Positions 44,930-53,700 of a stretch of 64,000 bases of DNA are shown piece after piece. The DNA is from Spartinivicinus marinus (GTDB taxonomy: Bacteria; Pseudomonadota; Gammaproteobacteria; Pseudomonadales; Zooshikellaceae). The translations under genes were made by a program, and so were the position numbers. The DNA lies in contig NZ_JAPJZK010000004.1 in assembly GCF_026309355.1 (NCBI RefSeq), forward strand, positions 1-64,000, given 5' to 3'. The notes under the pieces were generated by a model, which saw only the letters and a program-made list of their open reading frames with translations, did no database searches and had not been told where the DNA came from. Numbering within the stretch: the first letter of the stretch is position 1; every line of letters starts with the position of its first letter.

Positions 44930-44970
44930 ACTTATATAAATTGTATCGTTATGTTATATATTATATAAGT
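44930..44970 (+). promoter_or_regulatory. Inverted repeat at the parAB promoter
   Basis: ACTTATATAA (44930-44939) and TTATATAAGT (44961-44970) are perfect 10-bp inverted arms across an AT-rich segment with several TATAAT-like boxes, 29 bp before the parA ATG. A fit for ParA autorepression as in F and P1. Confidence 0.55.
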
Positions 44971-44998
44971 ACTCGTGTTTTTTACTAGGACTTTATAG

Positions 44999-46333
44999 AT
45001 GACTGCTATTGACTCCCATTATCATAACTATATTACAAACGTTGAAAAAATAACTAATCGTGGCGAAGGACTCCTAAACAATATTCAGTCTGCTTTAGCG
45101 AAGAAGTCTAATAACCAGCTTAGTGACAACGATAAAGAAGTTTTACAAATTACAAGCCGTTCTCTTAACAGAAGATTTAGAGGCCATGAAGCAGCAAATC
45201 TAGTAGGTGTTACTACTGCTGCTATATATACAGCTGAGAAAGATGGAAAGCTACCACCACCTAAGTTAAAGGAAAATGCAGCAGGTGTTAGAAATGTTAG
45301 GGCTGGCTACACTCTTGCTGAGCTAAACCATATGAGAGAGGTTTTTGGCACATTACCTCATAAAGCTGATGATGAAAGTGCAGTAACACTTGGCTTTTTG
45401 AATCTTAAGGGCGGAGCCTGGAAAACTACTCTCGCTTTGTTATTTGGTCAACATTTAGCAACTTTAGGTTATAGAGTTTTATTTGTTGATACAGATCCTC
45501 AAGGTACTTTGAGTTTTTTCATGGGGTGCAGGCCTGATACTGACTGTGATTATTCAGATACTATTGCCCCATATGTTGTAGGAGATGAAGTAACTATAAA
45601 TGAAAAAGGGTTTGAGTTTGGTTCACTCCACTATGCTATTAGAAACACTCATTGGCCCAATATTGATTTAATTCCAGGGAGCTTATCTATCTCATCAATA
45701 GATATGCAACTTCCTCACTTAATTTCAGCTGCATCTACTATTGAAGAAAAACAATACTACTTCCAGTTAATTCGCAATGGTATTGAGTCGGTTAAAAAAG
45801 ATTATGATGTAGTTATAGTTGACGGAACGCCAAGTTTGAACACATTAACTATGAATGTGTTTTCTGCTTGTGATGTTGCTATTGTTCCCTGTCCTGCTCA
45901 AATGGCTGACTTTGCAAGTACAATGCAATTTTTCAACACTATTGGTGAAACCGTTCAATTTTATGAAGAAGGTAACTTCTCAATACCTGTACCAGATATC
46001 AGAGTTTTAATAACAAAATTTGCAACTGCTGGCTATGCAGATTGGATGGCTAAAATAATACGTCAAACATTTGGTGATTTAACTCTACATAATGTGGTCA
46101 AGAAAACCGATGAAGTAGGTAAGAAAGGAACTAAAATGACAACCATTTATGAGGAAGATTTAAAAGAAGCAAGCAACCGGAAAGGTATCAAGTCAGCCTT
46201 AGATATGTATGAAAAACCTTTCAACGAAATACTCACAGATGTTATTTTTCCATTTTGGCCTTCAAAGTCGAAAGAAAATATAAAAGAACAGTCTTCTATT
46301 GCTAAAACGCTTGAAACTGAGGGGGTTTTATAA
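44999..46333 (+). CDS. parA: ParA partition ATPase (SopA/P1 type Ia)
   Basis: 444 residues. N-terminal DNA-binding region with HEAANLVGVTTAAIYTAEKD as the helix-turn-helix near residue 62. Deviant Walker A NLKGGAWKTTLALL near 134-147, where W replaces the usual V/G. Then FVDTDPQGTLSFFMG as A', DYDVVIVDGTPSLNTLTMNV as Walker B, and CDVAIVPCPAQMADFAST. Type Ia ParA proteins act both as ATPase on the nucleoid and as repressor of their own operon. parB follows directly with no gap. Confidence 0.95.
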   Translation: MTAIDSHYHNYITNVEKITNRGEGLLNNIQSALAKKSNNQLSDNDKEVLQITSRSLNRRFRGHEAANLVGVTTAAIYTAEKDGKLPPPKLKENAAGVRNVRAGYTLAELNHMREVFGTLPHKADDESAVTLGFLNLKGGAWKTTLALLFGQHLATLGYRVLFVDTDPQGTLSFFMGCRPDTDCDYSDTIAPYVVGDEVTINEKGFEFGSLHYAIRNTHWPNIDLIPGSLSISSIDMQLPHLISAASTIEEKQYYFQLIRNGIESVKKDYDVVIVDGTPSLNTLTMNVFSACDVAIVPCPAQMADFASTMQFFNTIGETVQFYEEGNFSIPVPDIRVLITKFATAGYADWMAKIIRQTFGDLTLHNVVKKTDEVGKKGTKMTTIYEEDLKEASNRKGIKSALDMYEKPFNEILTDVIFPFWPSKSKENIKEQSSIAKTLETEGVL

Positions 46334-47431
46334 ATGAGCAAAGACCTACTTGATCTTGATGATGTAACTGCTGAAGTAGAAGAAGAAAAGCCGAAGAGAA
46401 GCTCTTTCGGTAAGAAGTTTATGGGAGTAAATCCAGCTTCAATGTTAGCTGGTAAGGATAGTGCTCCTCATATGGTTGGTGAGAAACTGAAAGCTAAAGA
46501 TAAGGAAATAGAACAGCTCAAAGAACAGCTTAAACAAGCAAATGGCTCTTCCAGTTCAATAGAGCTTCGAATGCCTTTTTCAGGTAAAAGTGTTTCGTTT
46601 ACCCTTAGAGAAATTGAACCCAGTTTAATTGATGTAAGCACTATAAATCAGCGTATTCAATCACTTTTAAATGATGCTGCAGTATCGGATATCCTTCCGG
46701 ATATTAGAAAAAACGGGCAATCAGAACCAGGCTACTTACGTCCAACTAAAGACGGACGATTTGAACTAATAGCTGGCTCAAGAAGGCTTTACTGTGTTAA
46801 GCAAATTCCTGGCCGAAAGTACTTAGCTCTTATCGGTGATGTTCCTGATGAAGATATTAGGCATCTATCTAGAGTTGAAAATAAACAACGACCAATATCT
46901 GCCTATGAAACAGCAATGAGTTTCTATAACGATATAAATTCTGGAATATACAAAACTTGGGAGCAGTTGGCTGAAGTTGAAGATATAGCTAGAAGTACTG
47001 CATTTCGATATAAAAGACTAGTAGAACTTCCAGAAGTGTTTGTGCAGTTATTTACCAGCCCAAATGATATGTCAGTAACAGCAGCTGATTGGATAACTAG
47101 TGCTTTAAAGAAGGATGAAAAGACTAAAAAACTCCTCATTAGTAAAGCTAAAGATTTGCTTGATGACAAGGTAAATAAAATATGTAATGGCTATAAGCTT
47201 TTATCTGCTGAGCTAGTCCTTAAAGAACTAAAACGCTCTCTATTGGAGGGGGGTAAATCAACACCAACTAGAAAGAAGCCAGTAGTATACAAGGCAAAAG
47301 GGACACCAAAATTCAAGCACAGTCTTGCTTCCAATAATAACAGTAAGTTTGAAATTTTAGATGCAAGCACAGAAGAAATAGATAAAATTAAAGCATTCTT
47401 AGTTAGAATGTTTAAGGCTGAGGCTCAGTAA
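46334..47431 (+). CDS. parB: ParB/SopB-like centromere-binding protein
   Basis: 365 residues, starting right after the parA stop. N-terminal basic region RSSFGKKFMGVNPASMLAGK, then IRKNGQSEPGYLRPTKDGRF, the CTP-binding box ELIAGSRRLYCVKQIPGRKY near 140, and RVENKQRPISAYETAMSFYN. The helix-turn-helix is WEQLAEVEDIARSTAFRYKR near 215. The C-terminal domain is basic. It binds a parS site, not identified with certainty; a palindrome just after the gene is one candidate. Confidence 0.93.
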   Translation: MSKDLLDLDDVTAEVEEEKPKRSSFGKKFMGVNPASMLAGKDSAPHMVGEKLKAKDKEIEQLKEQLKQANGSSSSIELRMPFSGKSVSFTLREIEPSLIDVSTINQRIQSLLNDAAVSDILPDIRKNGQSEPGYLRPTKDGRFELIAGSRRLYCVKQIPGRKYLALIGDVPDEDIRHLSRVENKQRPISAYETAMSFYNDINSGIYKTWEQLAEVEDIARSTAFRYKRLVELPEVFVQLFTSPNDMSVTAADWITSALKKDEKTKKLLISKAKDLLDDKVNKICNGYKLLSAELVLKELKRSLLEGGKSTPTRKKPVVYKAKGTPKFKHSLASNNNSKFEILDASTEEIDKIKAFLVRMFKAEAQ

Positions 47432-47433
47432 AG

Positions 47434-47454
47434 AAGTCCCAATTGGGACTTTTT
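47434..47454 (+). terminator. Perfect palindrome and T-run after parB
   Basis: AAGTCCCAATTGGGACTT (47434-47451) is an 18-bp perfect palindrome followed by Ts, three bases after the parB stop. It reads as a terminator, but an uninterrupted palindrome could also be a ParB site. Confidence 0.65.
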
Positions 47455-47544
47455 GTATAAATATTATTCTGTTTTTGTTTAAGTTGTTGATTTTTAAGTA
47501 AAAAAAATAATTTTATCTATGTATTAAGGGGAAAATTTTTCCCC

Positions 47545-48573
47545 TTAATACATAGAAACCTCTGGCGCAGTTTCAATCGCTCCATACTCCATTGGGTCAC
47601 TGACTAAAAAGCTTGGAGTAGGGGAGGGGGGCTCTTGAGAGCGTTTACTCCTTTTCAACGGTAGTTGTTTACCATCTATCTTCGTAGCGTTATCTAGCAA
47701 GGCTTTGAGTGGTTCCAGGTCTTCTACAGTTGATGGGTTAACCAGGGCATTTGCTACGGCATCGGTTATTACGACAGGTGAGTTTTTAGCAAATTCGGCA
47801 AACAAGGACTGCCTCTGTTGTGCTTCTTTTTCGATGGTTTGCTTCAGCGTATCATTATCATTAACCAGTGTTGTGTGTTCTTGGTTTAAGTGATCATACA
47901 ACGCTTGTAGCTTCACCAGCTCATGAAAGTACATTTGGTTCTGGTTGTATGACAGTTCAACTGAATCAAACCACTGTTGAAGTCTGTTTTCTGCATCCTC
48001 TTCATTTACACCTGTTTGCTTGATGGCATCAAGGATGGCTGCAAAGTTAGGTTTCTCTTCTGCTGTGGAGTCGAGGACATAGCCACGGTTGTTAGCAAAG
48101 TTTGGATTGATTACATAATCAAAACCGCTGATCTGATTTAAGAATGTATTCGCACCTGTTTCACTTCCTCGTGCCGCAATTGAAAAACCACCCACTTTCG
48201 AGTTGTGTAACCCAAGTAGGGTTTTACCTTCTTCGTTGTCTAAAATTTCTTGTGAGTGTGTAACGTTGCCTTCATCATCAATGTTAAGTTCGGTACATAC
48301 ACAAGCTGGAATCGCTTTGATGACAATTTCTTTGCCACTATCCAGTTTGGCAACATCAGTTTCACCAGGGAACAATTTATTCGTCAGTTCGCGAATACCA
48401 TGACCCACATAACCCACCATCTCCCTAAGTTTCAATCGCTCTTGGGTTTCAGGTGAGTCAATGATTTTCTTAAAGTTATCGAGCACATAACCACGTTCTT
48501 TGCCTGAGTAGCTTCTACCGTTTTCAAAGATATTAAATGTACAAGTGACTTTATTGAGTTTGTTTTTGCTCAT
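47545..48573 (-). CDS. Prohead protease with scaffold-like C-terminal extension
   Basis: 342 residues. The N-terminal half follows the T4 gp21/S80-like prohead protease plan: MVGYVGHGIREL supplies the histidine (H53 region), and HNSKVGGFSIAARGSETGAN supplies the serine near 155 in the GFSxxARG motif. Residues about 190-290 are coiled coil (FHELVKLQALYDHLNQEHTT, LVNDNDTLKQTIEKEAQQRQ), and the tail is basic and proline-rich (KRSKRSQEPPSPTPS). Such a fusion would combine protease and internal scaffold. It overlaps the portal gene by 23 bp. No capsid gene follows; parB converges 114 bp away. Confidence 0.7.
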   Translation of the reverse strand: MSKNKLNKVTCTFNIFENGRSYSGKERGYVLDNFKKIIDSPETQERLKLREMVGYVGHGIRELTNKLFPGETDVAKLDSGKEIVIKAIPACVCTELNIDDEGNVTHSQEILDNEEGKTLLGLHNSKVGGFSIAARGSETGANTFLNQISGFDYVINPNFANNRGYVLDSTAEEKPNFAAILDAIKQTGVNEEDAENRLQQWFDSVELSYNQNQMYFHELVKLQALYDHLNQEHTTLVNDNDTLKQTIEKEAQQRQSLFAEFAKNSPVVITDAVANALVNPSTVEDLEPLKALLDNATKIDGKQLPLKRSKRSQEPPSPTPSFLVSDPMEYGAIETAPEVSMY

Positions 48574-50113
48574 GCTTGGGCTCGTTTGGTTTGCTTGGCT
48601 GGTCTTGAGTAGAGGAGGGTTTTTTGGAAGTAAACAGAGGGCTAATGTCGTCTGCCTGAAATTGCATTAACTCTGTCATGACCCAGTTCAGAGCGTCTTT
48701 CTTATCCAGTAGTTGGAACTCAGGATCAATTAGCTGAATCAATGAAACGACAGATGTTGCAAAGTTGGCTCGTACTTCTTGGGCTTGAGCTTGCTCTTGT
48801 TCCAGTGCGGTATTAATACTGTTGAATTTAATCACCCAGGGTTTGTCGTCGGGCGTATATACCTTGTTGTATTTATACGCTACATGAATCTCGAATAATC
48901 GTTCGATACCATTACGTACTGCATTTCGAACCAGGTTGGCTTTAATCGCTGCGGCAATGGCCATCCTAAAAAAACCACCATCCCCCAGACCACCTGACAG
49001 ATCATCTGTAAACCCCAATAACGATTTATCGACACTGAGTGCAGATGCCAAGCGGTTGATGATAAAATTCACGTCTTCGATGGAAGCGATATTCACATCA
49101 TTCACTTCGGTCTGAATATCAACCTTACCGGATCCACTCGACCACACCGGAAACACCAGGTTATTGATGGTGTTAAAAAAACCGCGGGACATCGCTTGAT
49201 TGGATGAGTGGTCAGCTTTCTGTTTTAAAATCTTGGCAATGGTATTGAAATACCCCGCAGCTTTTTGAGGTGACTCTTGCCCCACATTGACTCCAATAAA
49301 CCGATCTTTTTTACCGGCATTCCAGCGAGCCACACTTAACGCCATTGAGGCTTGTTCGAGTTTTTGCCAGGGATCAAAAGCCGCTCTTAACAGTGATTCT
49401 CCATAATGGGTGGTTTCAACAACCGGGTCATTTTCATAGTCATCGGATGCCAGGTTAAAATGGGCTTGCTCTCTTGAGACTTGGTGTTGTTGGTGACAAC
49501 AGAGGTTTGACCATTGCGGGATTTTAAAGCCAACGATTTTCCAGGGTTCGATCAGTTGTTGTCTTTGTTCGGCGGGTTGGTGTTTTGATCGATAACCCAC
49601 TAATAAACCAGCTCGTTCAAACTCCTTAATTGAAACAGGATGGGTATAACGGTCATGCCGCACATAACAGACCCCATACTTAGCGGCTTCATAAGCCCAA
49701 TTATGCAATTGCGCATTAAACAAATCCCGAAACGTGTCATTCAAATCTGAAATCACTTGGTTTGGTTGACCGTCCTTTGACTCAATAAAAATGATCTCAT
49801 TAGTGTCAGTGGTGGCAGAAAGGGCATGTTGAATGTGCATTTTTAAGGCTGCATCAATAGACGGATCCACCGCCATATCATCATAGATGTTGTATTGCTG
49901 GGTACGGTCAGTGGGGAAGGGGGTTTTTAGTGGTTCGTAGTGGCTGGCATCATCGGTTTGTAGCGGTTGATTCAGTAGTCGTTCAACACTGGAGATATCA
50001 GACGCAATACCATTAACCTGGCTATCATGAATAGCTGGCTCATTTTCATTAAAGCCGGAAAACAAACGCTTCCAACGGCTTTTCTGCTTGGGTTTTTCGG
50101 TCTTTACTGCCAT
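48551..50113 (-). CDS. T4 gp20-like phage portal protein
   Basis: 520 residues. NIYDDMAVDPSIDAALKMHI near 75-95, WAYEAAKYGVCYVRHDRYTH, HYGESLLRAAFDPWQKLEQA near 245-265 and IEDVNFIINRLASALSVDKS near 345, followed by LLGFTDDLSGGLGDGGFFRM, match the T4-type portal: early helix, wing segment and the LG..D.SGGLG motif. It forms the dodecameric DNA gate and docks the terminase. A hairpin covers its ribosome site at 50116-50134. Confidence 0.8.
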   Translation of the reverse strand: MAVKTEKPKQKSRWKRLFSGFNENEPAIHDSQVNGIASDISSVERLLNQPLQTDDASHYEPLKTPFPTDRTQQYNIYDDMAVDPSIDAALKMHIQHALSATTDTNEIIFIESKDGQPNQVISDLNDTFRDLFNAQLHNWAYEAAKYGVCYVRHDRYTHPVSIKEFERAGLLVGYRSKHQPAEQRQQLIEPWKIVGFKIPQWSNLCCHQQHQVSREQAHFNLASDDYENDPVVETTHYGESLLRAAFDPWQKLEQASMALSVARWNAGKKDRFIGVNVGQESPQKAAGYFNTIAKILKQKADHSSNQAMSRGFFNTINNLVFPVWSSGSGKVDIQTEVNDVNIASIEDVNFIINRLASALSVDKSLLGFTDDLSGGLGDGGFFRMAIAAAIKANLVRNAVRNGIERLFEIHVAYKYNKVYTPDDKPWVIKFNSINTALEQEQAQAQEVRANFATSVVSLIQLIDPEFQLLDKKDALNWVMTELMQFQADDISPLFTSKKPSSTQDQPSKPNEPKHEQKQTQ

Positions 50114-50115
50114 AA

Positions 50116-50250
50116 ACTCGCCTTTTCAGCGAGTATATAACGGTTTGACACAAAGTACGGCAGATAAAAAAATATTGTATGTGGGTGGGGTATATGTGTT
50201 GTGTAGCACTGCTACACAAGTTACACGTGGAGCATTTTTTATGTTCCACG
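50116..50250 (-). promoter_or_regulatory. Control region of portal/protease operon
   Basis: In the direction of transcription: hairpin CGTGGAGCAT/ATGTTCCACG (50226-50250), the palindrome TTGTGTAGC-ACT-GCTACACAA (50199-50219), the promoter-like motif GCAGATAAAAAAATATTG (50160-50177), and a leader hairpin ACTCGC/GCGAGT (50116-50134) whose 3' arm holds the AAGGCGAG ribosome site. The palindrome shares its core with the KorB-gene operator. Together they suggest tight, multi-level control of virion gene expression. Confidence 0.6.
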
Positions 50251-50297
50251 GAAAGTGGGTGATAGCTATAGCCTGCTGCCAGGTTAGGTGCCATGCT

Positions 50298-50726
50298 TCA
50301 GTGTGCTTGGCGTAATACAGCTCTCACTTCTAGTTCTTCGTCAAAGAGTTCATAGGTTAAGAAGTCACCCTCTTCAGTATCCAGCACATGTTGAGTATTC
50401 GCCTGTGCCCCCATTTCAAACTGCCACTCAGCATATTGCCAAGCAGCAACGATCCCGTAAGCCGGGTCATTGAATGTCAATTGATTCAGTATTTCCTCAT
50501 CGAGATTACCGACTGGAAATAATGTACGTGTATCGCCTTGCTCCATTAGTAATTTTTTTAGCCACCACCAGTAGGGACCATAGGCTCGGTAGTGCAAAGC
50601 GTTACGCCGTAACGTATTGATCAGGTTTTCAACGGTGCGGCTAATAAACTGTTCCTTAGTCTGGTTTGCTGTAGCCTCATCGAGCAGGGGTTGTAATTCA
50701 GTTTCAGTAAATACGTTAATTGCCAT
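50298..50726 (-). CDS. Hypothetical protein between portal and DarB-like gene
   Basis: 142 residues, acidic and helical: FTETELQPLLDEATANQTKE, then RTVENLINTLRRNALHYRAY, GPYWWWLKKLLMEQGDTRTL and DPAYGIVAAWQYAEWQFEMG. No signal or membrane span. It lies 2 bp after the DarB-like gene, so it is co-transcribed. Not recognised; its place suggests a minor virion or head-associated protein, which is inference. Confidence 0.65.
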   Translation of the reverse strand: MAINVFTETELQPLLDEATANQTKEQFISRTVENLINTLRRNALHYRAYGPYWWWLKKLLMEQGDTRTLFPVGNLDEEILNQLTFNDPAYGIVAAWQYAEWQFEMGAQANTQHVLDTEEGDFLTYELFDEELEVRAVLRQAH

Positions 50727-50728
50727 TG

Positions 50729-53700
50729 CTACACCAATAATTCAGTTATCTGTTGTAAATCTTCGTTTGCCGGTGAACGTAGCCACCACCATGACCCTTC
50801 AAATCCTGGACTGTCCATCGTAAATGAGGCTCCATAACGCGATTTCAAACTGTCTTTGTTTGCATAGAGCTTGCCGTTCTTTGCATACCGATCATGTAAA
50901 AACAGTGCCTCAAAAGCGGGGATAAATTCACCACCCCAGGTCCGACGTTTTACTTTTTTGGTGGCGGTGGTCATATCAGTGGTATTAAAGCGCGCGGTGA
51001 TGCCAACCTCCGCTAATTGATCTGCCAGGTGCTTTGGAATTTCACGAAAATCGTCGTGATTTCTTACTGCTGCTTCTGCTTCTCGGGTAGCCTGTTGATC
51101 GGCTGCCATGATCAACTGATTTTCTTGGGAGGCAATAAAGTTATCTACCCAATGTTGTATTTCATTAAAATTGGCACCAAGTCCTTTAACAGTACCAAAT
51201 AGGCTGCTACTCAGTTCATCCAGCTTCCCATAAAACAAATCTAGGTTTTTTTGGTGGTCACTGGTGGCTAATCCTTGCTCTTGAAATAAGATTTGCCAAG
51301 TCTTAGCCAGTTGGGCATTAACATCGGCCTGGGTAGCAGAGTCTAGATAATAAGTCACTTTCCTTTCATAGGACCGGCCAAACCAGGTCCTCATGACACT
51401 TTCCAGGTCCTCAAAACGCTCACTTTCATCAGGCTCTTCCCGTATAAAAGTGGCATAAAATTCCATCACCCGTTTACATTGAGTTTGATTTGTTGACTCA
51501 GGCCAAAGCACCTGACCTTTTTGCTTGGCGGTGGCTTGCCTGCCATTAATCAGTTGTAATGCACCACTGCTGGTCTGAATTAAAAAGCCATCATCTTCTA
51601 AGTTAATTTGGTCTACCAGCTGATGATAAGTGGATGGCTCAATAGTCTCCAAGCTTTCATAGGTTAATCGCTTTGACAGTAACTGTTGTTTATCAAAATC
51701 AGCCGATGATAAAGACGACAGTTTGATATCACCCTGGGCCAGTTCTTGTAACCAGAACTGTTTGGTTTGACCTTTAACATTAATAGTGTTGAGGTAGCCA
51801 TGCTTTGCTTCAATATTAACCACTTTATACACATTATTATCACCCCAAATCCGGTCAGAGACTTCGAGTACAACCCCCTTCGTAATGACTGAATGACTAT
51901 CTAGAATAAATACTTGATCCGTGTTAGTGATCACGCTCGGATCAAAAAATAATTTGCCTTCTTCGGATTTGTCCTGCAGGTACACCCGATGCCGTTTAAT
52001 CTTGTGCTCTAGTTGCTCACCCTTGGCGGCATGGTCTTCATCAAAGTTGGTTAATTGGTGGCTGAGTTTGTCATGTTGGGACTGATAGCGAGCCAGCTCT
52101 TTTTGCAATGCAGGGTCATTACTGTGGACGAGTTGGATTTTGATAGCCGCAATAGAACTACTGTTTTTATCCACTCGACTTTGCAGCTTTTCTTTCGCCA
52201 GCGCAGTATTTTCAGTTTGATGTTCAATTAACGCGGCTTCGGCATTTAATAGGCTTTTTAATTCCCGAACAATATCGGCACGGACTTTAGCGGTTTCTTG
52301 TTTGGCACGCTTGGCTTTCGCTTCAGCCACTTTTTGTTGATAGGCTTCAGGATCAGAGGCCAATAACATGGCTAATTCTTCAGGGTCCAACATGTCACCG
52401 TTTTTGGCTTGATGAATCGTGTTATCCGTCAGGATTTTATTAATCCAGCCTTCTTTACGGCCAATTAAATGCAGGCGATATTCATCCAGGGTGCTTTGTG
52501 CCACATAGTTATAAATCTTAACTCGGCTTTGGGTATTCCCCTGGCGAACCCCGCGGCCTTTACGTTGGGTGAGTTTGTCGGGTGTCCAGGGGAACGTCAG
52601 GTTATGAATAGCCGAGGTGCCGTGCTGTAAATCGACACCTTCTTCTGCTCGCTCATTGGCAATAATAATTTGAATACTCCCGGCATTATAAGCATGGGCC
52701 AGTTTTTGGGTTTTGGCACCGGCAGCTTCATCCGCATTAATAATCCCGATTTTTTTCATATCCATGGGTAAATGGTGTTGAATTAATCGGGTTAATTTAC
52801 GGTGCTGGGATTTTTCAGACGAAAATATTAGCTGCTTTCCACCACCGTCATATTCGGCACGTAAATTCTCCATTAATTGGCTGTATTTAGGTGTTAAGGG
52901 GTGGGTCACATCGGTGATGGGAATACCGTGTTTTTTTAACCCTTGTTCGAATTCTTTTTCAAAGGCCTGGTGAATAACGAGTTGCATGGGATCGGATGCT
53001 TCGTCTAACTCATCATCCAATAGGATGTCTTGTTTATCTTTTTCACCTTCGATAATCACATTAATGGTTTTAGTCTCAGGCATCCCAGCAAGAACTGCCA
53101 ATAAGGCTTTGTGATGTTTTTTCGGAATATAGCTGGTCAAGGTGCCTGAGTATAAGTCCATATCAGTTGCAACCCGCTCCATTTCTCGCATCACTGAAAA
53201 GATAGGACGGTCACTGCCTTTTTCGGCTTCTTTGCGCAACTCTTCATAAATTGCTGCTTGCTCATCAGATAGCTGACAATCGGTTGTCACTTCTTCCGCT
53301 TGGGGGATTTCCAAGCCCACATCGTCCGCATTTTTAATTATGGCCTGCTCTTTAAATAAACTGCGTAGACCACTTAAGTTTCTAAAACCGACCAGGCCTT
53401 CTTTTGCCACACTATCGCCGGTGATTTTAAGTTTACTGACCGTATCGATTTCGCCAAATACATCGATAAAATCATCAGGCGTATAAATACCCAGCTGATG
53501 AAATTTCTCCATTGGCATCGTCAGGGATAACATATTAAACGCTTCCACCGGGCTACTGGTCAGTGGTGTGGCAGTCAGCATATAGGGTCCACGACCGTTG
53601 TTGTTATCCCGTAAAAAATCCATTTTGAGTGACATATCTTTCGCCCGTTGTGAGGGACTGACTTTGGATAAATACGCCAGGTTATTACCTTTGCTGCCTA

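Noticed and set aside
47434-47451. 18-bp perfect palindrome as parS centromere
   Set aside because: It is single-copy and followed by a T-run three bases after parB, so a terminator explains it as well. Not called parS without binding data.
50226-50250. Hairpin as an intrinsic terminator of the DarB operon
   Set aside because: The T-run is in the loop, not after the stem, so termination is doubtful; kept only as a leader structure.
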